Shown here one piece after another: positions 8,058 through 16,378 of a DNA stretch of 61,200 bases (its first letter is position 1; each line of letters begins with the position of its first letter). A program made the translations under genes and the position numbers. Origin of the DNA: Dehalococcoidia bacterium (lineage in GTDB: Bacteria; Chloroflexota; Dehalococcoidia; GIF9; AB-539-J10). Below the pieces are notes generated by a model that did no database searches, was not told where the DNA came from, and saw nothing but the letters and a program-made list of their open reading frames with translations. The DNA is taken from positions 1 through 61,200 of the forward strand of contig JAFGFT010000029.1 in NCBI GenBank assembly GCA_016930935.1, read 5' to 3'.

Positions 8058-9065
8058 CTAGCCTGTCATACCCGGAACCGACTGAAGTGCGCCATCCACA
8101 ATCACCGCACCACACCACAACGGCAGGCTCTCAGTAGCGTCAATGATCAGCGCATCTGCAGCCGCGCGCACGCCATCCATATCGCACCCCGACACCAGCA
8201 GCACCACGTTCTCGCACGCTCCCGTACCGGAGGGATTCCACGGATTCTGCATGGCCTCAAGAACACCTGCCCCTTCGGTGAAGCGGGCAACTTCTTCGCC
8301 GGCTGCCGAGAACACATGGAGTTCCCCGTCCTCAAGTTGCGTGAAGAGGCCAAGTTTGTCCCACAGGGCGTATATCTCCTGAACCGGCTCCGCAACCGCT
8401 GTGGCAACGAGGACGATGTTGCTGTGCTCTTTCTCTCCGGACGTGAGCCCGCTCACAGGCGTGACCTTCACGTCTCCGCTACCGGCATCGCGCAGAGTCT
8501 GCGCGATGCGCTCCGCATCAGACGCGAATGGCTGCTCGAAAGCGACAAGGCTCGGCCTCGTCTGCCCTTCATAGCCGTTCACGAAGATGGAGGGAAAACA
8601 GGCGATGGTCGCTGACACATTCCTGCGGAAGCTCCAGTCATGGAAGTCCCACCACTCAACATCGCCATCACGAAGCACGTAGTCGCACGCACCACTATCA
8701 GCCATGATGCCATTCATGCAGTAGAACCAGTCCACCTTCCCGCCATGCGGTGCACCGCCCACCCCATTGACCGCATCAACGAAGCAGTCCCCGTATGACG
8801 TCTCCACCTCCGCCAGGGACGCGAGCATCGCCATGGCAGTGGTATCCTCATCGAGAGCCACCACGGCATCGAACAGAACGTTCGCGCCGAAACCGGTGGT
8901 TGCCACCACGCGCATCTGCGCAGGCGTAGACACTGCAGGCGGTGTACCCTCATACACGGCTTCGCCATCCGGTGCGTCAGGAGCACATCCCGCCACGCAA
9001 CACAGAAGCACGCCGCACAGGGCAGCCAAGGCAGGGCCTTGTCCTCTATGCCGGAGCACAGTCAC
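8058..9065 (-). CDS. DUF4430 (transcobalamin C-terminal-like) lipoprotein
   Basis: This exported protein of 335 residues has a signal peptide ending in the lipobox CVAGC (Cys27), so it should be lipid-anchored outside the membrane. Residues about 50-150 form a DUF4430 domain: ALDEDTTAMAMLASL, then WFYCMNGIMADSGACDYVLRDGDVEWW, the W-Y-x-NG...G...Y.L.DGD.V.W pattern of the transcobalamin/intrinsic-factor C-terminal beta domain. The rest (about 150-335) is not recognised; it contains VLLVSGCDMDGVRAAADALI near the end. It lies directly upstream of ecfT, which suggests it hands ligand to the ECF transporter. Confidence 0.85.
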   Translation of the reverse strand: MTVLRHRGQGPALAALCGVLLCCVAGCAPDAPDGEAVYEGTPPAVSTPAQMRVVATTGFGANVLFDAVVALDEDTTAMAMLASLAEVETSYGDCFVDAVNGVGGAPHGGKVDWFYCMNGIMADSGACDYVLRDGDVEWWDFHDWSFRRNVSATIACFPSIFVNGYEGQTRPSLVAFEQPFASDAERIAQTLRDAGSGDVKVTPVSGLTSGEKEHSNIVLVATAVAEPVQEIYALWDKLGLFTQLEDGELHVFSAAGEEVARFTEGAGVLEAMQNPWNPSGTGACENVVLLVSGCDMDGVRAAADALIIDATESLPLWCGAVIVDGALQSVPGMTG

Positions 9066-9120
9066 GTGCGAATCCCACCTTTCTTCACGAGCCGCACGTC
9101 ATAACCGGGACGGGCAGGGA

Positions 9121-11832
9121 CTAGTACCCGTCGCGCCTTCCTCCAGCGAAGAAGAACAGCAGCACCACCACGAGTATCACCACAACAACGGCCACCCCCA
9201 CCACAATCATGACGGTGGGGTCCGTGCCCTCGAAGAGGCCCTTTATCTTCTCTGCTATGTCATTGCCGGTTGAACCTGGGTAGGCCAGCGCCAATATCGG
9301 GTCATCAGCAGGCAGTGTAATCTGCAGGCTCGTATCACTCATCACTGTCCTGGGAACCTGCGCCCACATCCCTTCCACAACCTTGAACACACCCACGTTG
9401 GCGGCATCTGCAAGGCCGTCAAACGTAAGCGAGAAAGAGCCTGTCCCCTGCGGCTGGACCACGTAGGCACTCATCAGGCGGAAACCTGATGGACTGCTGG
9501 GAATGCTGGAAATGGGGTAGGGAATGATAGTCACGCTCGCCATCCCGGGAGATGCATACGTCAGGGCGATGTTGCTGGCACCTGCAGCATCGAAGCGCAG
9601 GAAGCTGGCAGTCACGTTGCGAATAGCGGTCATGCCGAGCGTGATGGGGTTCGTTGCGCCTGCGGCATCGCCGCTCCATCCCGTGAACGCGTAACCCATC
9701 GCGGGCACGGCAGTCAGCGTAATAGAGGTATCTGCCGGATAGCCGGCCGCCTCCGGCAGCACGCTCCTGGTGATAGTGCCGCCCATTGGCGGATTTGTCA
9801 TTGCATAGAGCTGGTAGTAACCCTCGGCGGAGCCTTCGTCGCCATCTTCGGAAGCCTCAATCGTGAGCGTCACTTTCACTGTTTCGGGACTGTTCGACGC
9901 GTCGGAGTCCTTGATGGTTATCTCCGCCTCGTATTCCCCTTCTTCGAGGTCAGAGATATCCACCATCACATCTACTTCTTCCTCGTCATCCTCATCCTCC
10001 GAGGTCCCATTCCTGGGACTCAGTGTGAGCCAGGTTGCATCATCAGTCAGCGTCCACTGAAGAACATCCAGGCCGGAATTCCAGATAGTGAGCACTTCAT
10101 CATCCGGGTCGTCTTCACCTTCAACCGCCTCGAAGCTGAACTTCGAAGGGCTGAAGTCTATCTCCGGCTCTTCATCCTCCAGCTCTCCCGTTACTTCAAG
10201 AGTGACATCGATATCCTCTTCACCCCCATCCCAGGAGACGGTAATGGTGGCCTCGTAGGTATCAGGGTCGAGGTCTCCGATATCAACGGAGAGCGTCACG
10301 CCATCATGTTCGCCGGAGGAACTGCCGTCGTCCGAACTGACATCGAGCCAGTCCTCATCGCAGTCGACTTCGAGTTCCCAGTCGAGCGAACCGGGGTCCT
10401 CACATGAATTCCACAACTCCAGGACCTGGTCGTCGGGGTCTCCATCATCGATGTCAGCTTCGAAATCGAACGATTCGGGAAAGAAGACTATCTCGTCGCC
10501 GGAAGACGCTTCGAGAATCTCGAGCACCACGTCCACCGTCCGGGGACTGTTATCCGCATCGTCAGATGTAATGGTGATCTCCGCGCTATACGTATCGACC
10601 GCGAGGCCGCCCGTGTCGATGGATATGGTCACCTCGTCGTCCTCACCCGTCGAACTGCCGCTCGACGGACTCAGCGAGAGCCAGACCGCATCGTCCGAGA
10701 CTTCCCAGTCGAGCGTCCCATCGCCCTCGTTCCAGATAACGAACTCCCTGTCCAGCGGGTCATCGCCATCCACGGTCGCCATGAACTCGATGTCCGCATC
10801 ATCGTAGCCAATCTCCGGGTCGCCGCCGGAAGACGATGAAAACTGCGGCTCAACAGGGTACGGCATACCCAACAGCGCAGGAATAGCGTACGAGGTCATC
10901 CACTCTTCGTTCGAAGCATCGCCATCCTCGTACTCGAAGTAGCCACCGCTAGCCTGTAGAAAGAGGAGGTGATACACCGCGCTGTCGCCGTCCTTCTGCC
11001 AGTCCAGGCCGTCGGGGTCCTCTCCCGCTGCCTCAAGCGCCATAATAGCCCAGGCATCAGAGGCCGCATTGGAGTCATCGCCCTCCAGTTGGGGGAATCC
11101 TCCGTCTTCATTCTGCACGGCAGCCAGGAAGTCGAGCGCATCCTGGATGGCATCGGAACTCGAACTCTCACCCGCGGCCCTGAGCGCCATGATGGCCGCC
11201 GCCGTGTTGTCCACATCACTATCGTCGCTCCCATCCACATCCACGTCCTGCGTCCAGCCACCATCATCATTCTGGTATTCAAGAATGAAGTCGATTATCT
11301 CATCGTCAACGCTCTCGCCGGCGGCAACCAGGGCCAGCACACCCCAGAAATCGTCGTTGAGAAGCGTGTCATCACCAATCTGCCTGAGACCGCTCTCGGA
11401 ATCGTCCTCGTAGAGAGCTTCAAGCCCTGCCACGTAGTCTTCGCCGCCGAAGTCGGTGGGGTCCTCATCGGCCGCGACGATGGCCGGAATCATCCGCGCC
11501 CAGTCGGTCGCCTCAAAGTCGTCTATCTGGTTTTCCGCCTCGGCTTCGAGATACTCAACAATGGTGTCACCACCATCGTCCCAGTCGCCGGGGTCCTCAC
11601 CCGCAGCCGAGATGGCCATCACGGCCCATGCAGAGATGGCGAATCCGCCGATGGAACCATCGGAGTCCTGCGCGTCCCTGAGGTAGTCGAGCGCGTCCGT
11701 AATCTCGGAATCGTCCTCGTCGAAGGGATAGCTGCCCGCAGCGAGCACCCCGAGCGGTGCCGCCAGCAGGGCCACAATCGATGCCGAAAGACAGAATGAT
11801 GCAATCCTGGAAAAAGATGAGTGTAGGGTCAT
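9121..11832 (-). CDS. Very acidic surface protein: toroid repeats, BACON-like domains, InlB-type repeat, membrane anchor
   Basis: This exported protein of about 903 residues has a signal sequence at residues 1-30. Residues about 30-325 are alpha/alpha-toroid (squalene/prenyltransferase-like) repeats with the recurring pattern DALDYL..QDSDGS...AWAVMAISAAGEDP. Three BACON-like beta domains follow (about 345-660), each with a W-L..S...G core. Next come a divergent InlB B-repeat (about 670-747, AMGYAFTGWSGDA), a further beta domain and one membrane helix (about 869-897) ending GGRRDGY. Asp and Glu are extremely abundant. The toroid fold matches the alpha barrel of eukaryotic transcobalamin, and the beta domains would act as a stalk. 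The start is uncertain; ATG 11847 is an alternative. Confidence 0.8.
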   Translation of the reverse strand: MTLHSSFSRIASFCLSASIVALLAAPLGVLAAGSYPFDEDDSEITDALDYLRDAQDSDGSIGGFAISAWAVMAISAAGEDPGDWDDGGDTIVEYLEAEAENQIDDFEATDWARMIPAIVAADEDPTDFGGEDYVAGLEALYEDDSESGLRQIGDDTLLNDDFWGVLALVAAGESVDDEIIDFILEYQNDDGGWTQDVDVDGSDDSDVDNTAAAIMALRAAGESSSSDAIQDALDFLAAVQNEDGGFPQLEGDDSNAASDAWAIMALEAAGEDPDGLDWQKDGDSAVYHLLFLQASGGYFEYEDGDASNEEWMTSYAIPALLGMPYPVEPQFSSSSGGDPEIGYDDADIEFMATVDGDDPLDREFVIWNEGDGTLDWEVSDDAVWLSLSPSSGSSTGEDDEVTISIDTGGLAVDTYSAEITITSDDADNSPRTVDVVLEILEASSGDEIVFFPESFDFEADIDDGDPDDQVLELWNSCEDPGSLDWELEVDCDEDWLDVSSDDGSSSGEHDGVTLSVDIGDLDPDTYEATITVSWDGGEEDIDVTLEVTGELEDEEPEIDFSPSKFSFEAVEGEDDPDDEVLTIWNSGLDVLQWTLTDDATWLTLSPRNGTSEDEDDEEEVDVMVDISDLEEGEYEAEITIKDSDASNSPETVKVTLTIEASEDGDEGSAEGYYQLYAMTNPPMGGTITRSVLPEAAGYPADTSITLTAVPAMGYAFTGWSGDAAGATNPITLGMTAIRNVTASFLRFDAAGASNIALTYASPGMASVTIIPYPISSIPSSPSGFRLMSAYVVQPQGTGSFSLTFDGLADAANVGVFKVVEGMWAQVPRTVMSDTSLQITLPADDPILALAYPGSTGNDIAEKIKGLFEGTDPTVMIVVGVAVVVVILVVVLLFFFAGGRRDGY

Positions 11833-11884
11833 ATGTGCACTATACATCCGCCCCATGAAACATGACAAAGTTGGGACCGTCTGG

Positions 11885-13033
11885 CTACTGCAGGCGGATG
11901 CCTCTCCTTTCAGCAAGTACAACGAGTGTACTCACCGAAACGATTACGATGAGCCATGGCAATATGAGAGTAAATCCACCCGACTTTTCCGCGATGCCGC
12001 CAACCGACTCCGGGGCGGGGCGGTAGTACTGCCCCGTCAGCGCAATGATTGCGTATGACGTGTTCTCAACCGGCATCGGAAATCCTGCTCCATCGTAGTA
12101 CGGGATACTGCCGTCTGACTGCTGCTGCGCCAGGATGAAGTCGACGGGGCTCTCACCGTTCATCTGCCATGAACCGCCTGTCGGGTCCTGCCCCGCAATC
12201 GCGATGCCATCAATACCCCATGAACTTGATGAGACGTTCTGCTCGCCCCACGAAGAGAAGCCGCCTGACGACCCCTGGGTCGACTTCAGGAAGGCGAGTC
12301 CGTCCTGGACCTCCTGCGAATACGCAGGCACTCCAGCCATCACCAGTGCCACGATTGCTGACCCCGTGTCGTCTGCGCTCGTTGCGTAGAATGGTTGTCC
12401 GGGGATGTTCCACGACCAGCCACCATCGCCGTCCTGGTTGGCCCTGATGAAGTCAACCGCCCCTGCTACCTCAATCGAGGTGCGCGAGACACCTGCAGCG
12501 ACCAATGCTCGAACGGCCCACACGTCGTCATTGAGCAACGTGTAGTCACCGGTCCCTTCGTCAAACTGTCCTTCGCCTGCATCGTACCGGTCGAGCAACG
12601 CTGAAAGATAGTCGCCGGCAGTCGTCACAAAGCCATCGCTATAGCTGCCGAAGGAGGAAGGGTCCTCATCCGCAGCCACGGCCGCAAGAACCATCCGCGC
12701 CAGCGCAGTGGTGATGTTTCCGGAGATGCCGGGGTTGGCTTTGATGTAGTCCACAAGAGAAGCGCCGCCATTGGACCAGGAATTCGGGTCTTCTCCTGCA
12801 GCACCGATGGCCATGCAGGCCCACTGTGAAGCCGAGTCACTCTGTATATTGCCCGAGGGGAGTTGTTCACCGGCAAGGTAGTCCAGCGCATCCTGAATCG
12901 CGCTGCTGTTCGGCGACAGTGGATAGCCAGAATCAGCCACCACCATCCCCGCACAGGGCAGAAGCAGCGCCAGCGCCATCACTGCCGCGCAGAAAGCCTT
13001 CACAATCCGGTTCAAGAGCACACCCCCATTCAT
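11885..13033 (-). CDS. Membrane-anchored alpha/alpha-toroid repeat protein (transcobalamin barrel-like)
   Basis: This 382-residue exported protein has a signal peptide (residues 1-33). It has at least five toroid repeats (about 40-340) of the form QDALDYL...SGN..SDSASQWACMAIGAAGEDP, and a C-terminal membrane helix (about 354-372, LILPWLIVIVSVSTLVVLA) followed by a basic tail. It is clearly a paralogue of the toroid part of the next gene but lacks the beta-domain stalk. This repeat fold occurs in terpene cyclases, prenyltransferases and the B12-binding barrel of transcobalamin. With no catalytic neighbours and DUF4430 partners present, ligand binding is the better guess. Confidence 0.8.
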   Translation of the reverse strand: MNGGVLLNRIVKAFCAAVMALALLLPCAGMVVADSGYPLSPNSSAIQDALDYLAGEQLPSGNIQSDSASQWACMAIGAAGEDPNSWSNGGASLVDYIKANPGISGNITTALARMVLAAVAADEDPSSFGSYSDGFVTTAGDYLSALLDRYDAGEGQFDEGTGDYTLLNDDVWAVRALVAAGVSRTSIEVAGAVDFIRANQDGDGGWSWNIPGQPFYATSADDTGSAIVALVMAGVPAYSQEVQDGLAFLKSTQGSSGGFSSWGEQNVSSSSWGIDGIAIAGQDPTGGSWQMNGESPVDFILAQQQSDGSIPYYDGAGFPMPVENTSYAIIALTGQYYRPAPESVGGIAEKSGGFTLILPWLIVIVSVSTLVVLAERRGIRLQ

Positions 13034-13079
13034 GGTCCGCGTGGCAGTCTCACCACACGATAAATACTATTTGATTATA

Positions 13080-13763
13080 TTAAAGATACCCTGATTTCAC
13101 AAGCCATCTGCGTGTGAAATACAGGATGACCAGTATCAGCACCACGGGAAGCACGACGGACCACCACGGCATCTCAACACGAGCAGGAGGAAGCACCGCA
13201 ACCGCGAAGGTGAATTCTCTCTCCTGGCGAAGCTGCGCGGATACTGACGGCCACGTCACCACCACGTCCACACGCACTGACTGCCCTTCGGCGGAAGGGG
13301 CATCCTCCGGCACCGCCACGCTGACGTAGACGATGTCGGCGCACACGTAGCCCCTGTCAAGCAGATACCGTGACTGCTGAAGGGAGTGTTCGCAGGACGT
13401 TCTCTCCGGTGAAGTCTCGCCAGGTTCCACCTCAAGTGACAATTGCGCTGAAGCGTCGACTGCAGCGTCCACGTCCGACGGAACGTCGCGGGAGAGGGTC
13501 ACCTCCCACCCTTGTGGAACGTCAGACGCTGATAGTGCGACCACCGCAGGCACCGTACCATCGATGTTGTAGAAGCCGATACGTGTGACCACGAACTCTC
13601 CCGCCGTCACCACGAGGTCGGTGTCTTCCTGGATGGTGCCGAGTGAGTAGCGCTGTTCTTCAGCGGATACAGTGCAGGCAAGTGCGGAGAAGGTCAGAAG
13701 AAGGAGAGCCGACACCACCACAGGGCGGGTCCGGTTCATCCGACATGCACACTGCTGTCTCAT
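13080..13763 (-). CDS. Exported single-pass membrane protein of the ECF operon, unknown
   Basis: The 227-residue protein has a signal peptide (about 1-34, ending SALACTVSAEE), an extracellular beta-rich domain (about 40-195) and a C-terminal membrane helix (WWSVVLPVVLILVILYF) with a basic tail. The beta region contains VVALSASDVPQGWEVTLSRD, resembling NEW3/NPCBM-associated or archaeal S-layer-like beta sandwiches. I do not assign a family. Two cysteines (TSCEHS and GYVCADI) may form a disulphide. Its start overlaps the stop of the preceding DUF4430 gene by 4 nt, so it is translated with it, perhaps as an assembly partner or anchor. Confidence 0.7.
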   Translation of the reverse strand: MRQQCACRMNRTRPVVVSALLLLTFSALACTVSAEEQRYSLGTIQEDTDLVVTAGEFVVTRIGFYNIDGTVPAVVALSASDVPQGWEVTLSRDVPSDVDAAVDASAQLSLEVEPGETSPERTSCEHSLQQSRYLLDRGYVCADIVYVSVAVPEDAPSAEGQSVRVDVVVTWPSVSAQLRQEREFTFAVAVLPPARVEMPWWSVVLPVVLILVILYFTRRWLVKSGYL

Positions 13764-15160
13764 TGTGCGGCACTCACCACGCGATAGTAGAACTCACTGC
13801 CGTAGGCGGCGGGCGGCTGGTCCGCAGGAATCGTCAGCCAGTGCCACACGTCAACGGTCGTTTCCTCACCGGCATTGGCACCCGCGACGGTGGCATAGTC
13901 GGTGGTCAGAACGGTCGCAGACCCACCCTCAGCGTCGGTGTCCCACGTCATCCCCTCCAGCGGAATGACTGAATCACCCGCAGACGTGAGACCTCCATCT
14001 GCTTTCACCTGTACGTTGCAGGGAACCGTGGTCTCCGGTCCCACAACCAGCGTCACCGCCCCATGCTCCACCGCCTGCCCGAGTTCCGGCGCATCCACCG
14101 TTCCGCACACCACGGGACCGAAGTTGATGCCCGGCTCCCCACGGTCAATCATGGTGAAGGAGATAACCTGGCATGGACCCTCCACGTCGACCGCAGTCAA
14201 TCCGTCGCTGGGGATATACCAGTAGTCATCGTCGCACGCGGCCGACGCCCGCAGATGATGGGTGCCCGTCTCTTCGAACTGCACCTCCGTAGAACCGTCA
14301 GGCCCCGTCACGCAGCAATCGCCGCCAACACACACGGATGCGCCCTGCATCGGTTCCCACGTACCCGTGCCTGAGTAGCCGTCATCGACGAAACACTCCA
14401 CCTCGACGGTGACAGGCTCACCACAGGCAACAATCGTTGCATCAGTAGAGAGACGAAGCGGACGGCAGTTGATGCCATAGCCGTAATACACGATGACCTC
14501 GTGGTGGGGAGAGGTTGGCTCCATGCTGTCATAGCCCAGCAGAAACCGGTCGAATGAATCCGCAGGGGCGGGGGCAAATGAGTCGTTCCTGACACGGTAT
14601 GCCCAGCCCACAGAGCCGGACTCGCGGTAGCCTCCAACACCTCTGAGGTAGAAACCCATTCCGGGGAAGTACGCATCGGAAATCTCATAGCTGAAGCTGC
14701 CTTCCACGCTGGCCTGGTGCAGCGCCGCAAGTATGCTCGTGGCGCCAAGAGAGTCGTCACCCGGGCCCAGGTCATATGTGCTGTTGTCGGACAGCCTCGT
14801 TCCCAGGTAGCGGCCGTCCTCGACGTACAGACGGTACTGCTTGCCGGTGCTCGCAGTGACCGTCACTTCCGGTGGGACCACCACGGTGCCCGACCAGATG
14901 GTTTCGTAGGCTCCGGTATCACGGAACGTATCGGCATCGACAGGTCCCTCAACCCTGAGGAACACCGTGACGCCGTCGTCCGCCGCAACCGGCCCGGACA
15001 CTGAAGACGACACGGGCAGCAGCCCGATGGTCAGACACAACGCCGCGGCTGCGCACAGGAGTACCCGTCTGAAGGAAAGACTCTGCGAATGGGCGGGACC
15101 GGCAGAACCCCTCTGAACAGCTCCCCTCACACGCATCAATCGTCGCGCCGATTCAAGCAT
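13760..15160 (-). CDS. Exported DUF4430-like protein, first gene of the ECF operon
   Basis: The 466-residue protein has an N-terminal basic stretch and a hydrophobic signal (about residues 29-50). Residues about 60-215 carry a DUF4430-like region: TSILAALHQASVEGSFSYEI, then GWAYRVRNDSFAPAPADSFD and HHEVIVYYGYG, the pattern of the transcobalamin C-terminal domain. A beta-sandwich region with many cysteines follows (about 220-320, VTVEVECFVDDG, CVGGDCCVTG). No C-terminal membrane helix is visible. ATG 15160 is chosen because a good promoter lies 26 nt upstream; longer frames run into intergenic repeats. It overlaps the next gene by 4 nt. Confidence 0.75.
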   Translation of the reverse strand: MLESARRLMRVRGAVQRGSAGPAHSQSLSFRRVLLCAAAALCLTIGLLPVSSSVSGPVAADDGVTVFLRVEGPVDADTFRDTGAYETIWSGTVVVPPEVTVTASTGKQYRLYVEDGRYLGTRLSDNSTYDLGPGDDSLGATSILAALHQASVEGSFSYEISDAYFPGMGFYLRGVGGYRESGSVGWAYRVRNDSFAPAPADSFDRFLLGYDSMEPTSPHHEVIVYYGYGINCRPLRLSTDATIVACGEPVTVEVECFVDDGYSGTGTWEPMQGASVCVGGDCCVTGPDGSTEVQFEETGTHHLRASAACDDDYWYIPSDGLTAVDVEGPCQVISFTMIDRGEPGINFGPVVCGTVDAPELGQAVEHGAVTLVVGPETTVPCNVQVKADGGLTSAGDSVIPLEGMTWDTDAEGGSATVLTTDYATVAGANAGEETTVDVWHWLTIPADQPPAAYGSEFYYRVVSAAQ

Positions 15161-15185
15161 AGTTGATGTAACACCAGTTGTGGCG

Positions 15186-15214
15186 ATAGTAGCATTGAGC
15201 CAGAACGACTTCAA
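15186..15214 (-). promoter_or_regulatory. Promoter of the eight-gene ECF/transcobalamin-like operon
   Basis: On the minus strand, TTGAAG (15214-15209), a 17-nt spacer and TACTAT (15191-15186) form a good sigma70-type promoter. Initiation is expected near 15179, leaving a leader of only about 20 nt. That is too short for a cobalamin riboswitch. Confidence 0.65.
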
Positions 15215-15242
15215 GCTGCGAGTGGAGGGGGGGGTATCTGCA

Positions 15243-15658
15243 GGGGCGATGGAATGCCACGCCCGTAGCGCTGTAGGTTGCACACGGTTATGATGGAATG
15301 GGGTTGTTGTTCGTGATGTAGGGGCTCTTCGTGAAGAGCCCGTGCACCGTCTCAGGACAAGGCCGGAGCCCACAGCACGCCGCGATCCGTCGACTCTGCA
15401 GGACGGCAACAACCTTGCTTCATGGCAACCGACGGGCCGTTCTCGAACGGCCCCTACAGTCAGACTGCCAGACTCCGATGTAGATGGGCAGCGAGAGGCT
15501 GCTGTCAAAAACGTGTGATGCGGGGCTATCCGTAGGGGCGATGGCATGCCTCGCCCGTAACGATGTGTATTACACGAGGTTGCGGTGCAAGACCATCACG
15601 CCGAACGTCGCTCGTCGCTCGGTTTCGTCCGTGTCCGTCCGTGTTCTGACCGCTCTCA
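15243..15658. repeat. Composite repeat array 1 (motif A, 140-bp element, motif A, F tail)
   Basis: This 490-bp gap between the ECF operon and nrdG holds no gene. In order it contains a degenerate copy of palindrome A (15243-15267, core GGGCGATGGCATGCCTCGCCC), one complete 140-bp element (15318-15457), a good copy of A (15531-15560) and a GTCCGTGT-rich tail F (15627-15658). The same order recurs at 19.7-20.2 kb. Confidence 0.8.
15318..15457 (+). repeat. 140-bp dispersed element, copy 1
   Basis: It begins GTAGGGGCTCTTCGTGAAGA and ends GAACGGCCCCTAC. Each end is itself a hairpin (GGGCTCTTCGTGAAGAGCCC at one end, GGGCCGTTCTCGAACGGCCC at the other), and the outermost GTAGGGGC/GCCCCTAC are inverted. 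Other copies lie at 19782-19921, 39992-40129 (inverted), 40231-40369 (inverted) and 61026-61166. Confidence 0.85.
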
Positions 15659-16360
15659 CACACCGCGGACGGTGACAGAGGAAACGTACAACCGCGCAGC
15701 CTCAGCCATGAACTGCAGCTCTGTCACGGAATACGGCTTCACCTCTGCGTACGCCGGGTCAATCACGTCAGGTCCCGGACGATACTGCTGCAGAAAGTAG
15801 TGCTCACTCTTACCGAGGTGCTGTGCGATGCCAACCACGTCGGATTTGCTCACAATGCCCGGCACGCACGTCGTACGAAACTCGTGCGGGACCCCTGACC
15901 GCTTCAACAGCTCAATCGAACGCTCGATGCGGGAAGAGTCCATACCTGCAACCCCGCTCGCCAGCGGATACTTCTCGAAAGAGGTCTTCACGTCCATAGC
16001 CACGTAGTCCACAATCCCCGCCCCCAGCACCTCCACCAGCGTCTCAACCGCGTAGCCGTTCGTGTCCAGCTTCACGGCGAGGCCCATGTCGTGCAGCCTC
16101 TTCAGAAGCGCGACCACCGGCGCGCCGCTCACAAGTGGCTCACCTCCGGTGACCACCACTCCGTCGATGAACCCTTCCTTCTTCTGCAGGGATGCGAACA
16201 CGTCGTCCAGCTCCAGGTCGGGCTGAAGCTCCGGACTCAGCACCAGTTCAGGGTTCTGGCAGAAGGGGCAACGGAAGTTGCACCCTCCCAGGAAGAGCAC
16301 TGAGGATATCTTCCCGGGAAAATCAATCAGGGAGACGCCCTGCACTCCACAGACTCTCAT
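15656..16360 (-). CDS. nrdG: Anaerobic ribonucleotide reductase activating protein (radical SAM)
   Basis: The 234-residue protein has the radical-SAM cluster motif CNFRCPFC (residues 28-35), preceded by the SLIDFPGKISSVLFLGGC start typical of NrdG-type activases. The GGEPL motif that contacts SAM is also present. It generates the glycyl radical on NrdD using SAM and a [4Fe-4S] cluster. It is slightly longer than enterobacterial NrdG, like the pyruvate-formate-lyase-activase-related NrdG of anaerobes. It follows nrdD by 18 bp and is surely co-transcribed under the NrdR boxes upstream of nrdD. Confidence 0.9.
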   Translation of the reverse strand: MRVCGVQGVSLIDFPGKISSVLFLGGCNFRCPFCQNPELVLSPELQPDLELDDVFASLQKKEGFIDGVVVTGGEPLVSGAPVVALLKRLHDMGLAVKLDTNGYAVETLVEVLGAGIVDYVAMDVKTSFEKYPLASGVAGMDSSRIERSIELLKRSGVPHEFRTTCVPGIVSKSDVVGIAQHLGKSEHYFLQQYRPGPDVIDPAYAEVKPYSVTELQFMAEAARLYVSSVTVRGV

Positions 16361-16378
16361 GACACCGTTGCCGTGGAC

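Noticed and set aside
10969-11799. 276-codon plus-strand frame opposite the acidic barrel protein
   Set aside because: The minus-strand frame has clear toroid repeats and a signal peptide; the plus frame is explained by the GAC/GAG-rich sequence on the other strand.
15161-15547. N-terminal extension of the first ECF-operon gene upstream of ATG 15160
   Set aside because: It runs through the promoter and the 140-bp element and would have no signal peptide in a sensible place.
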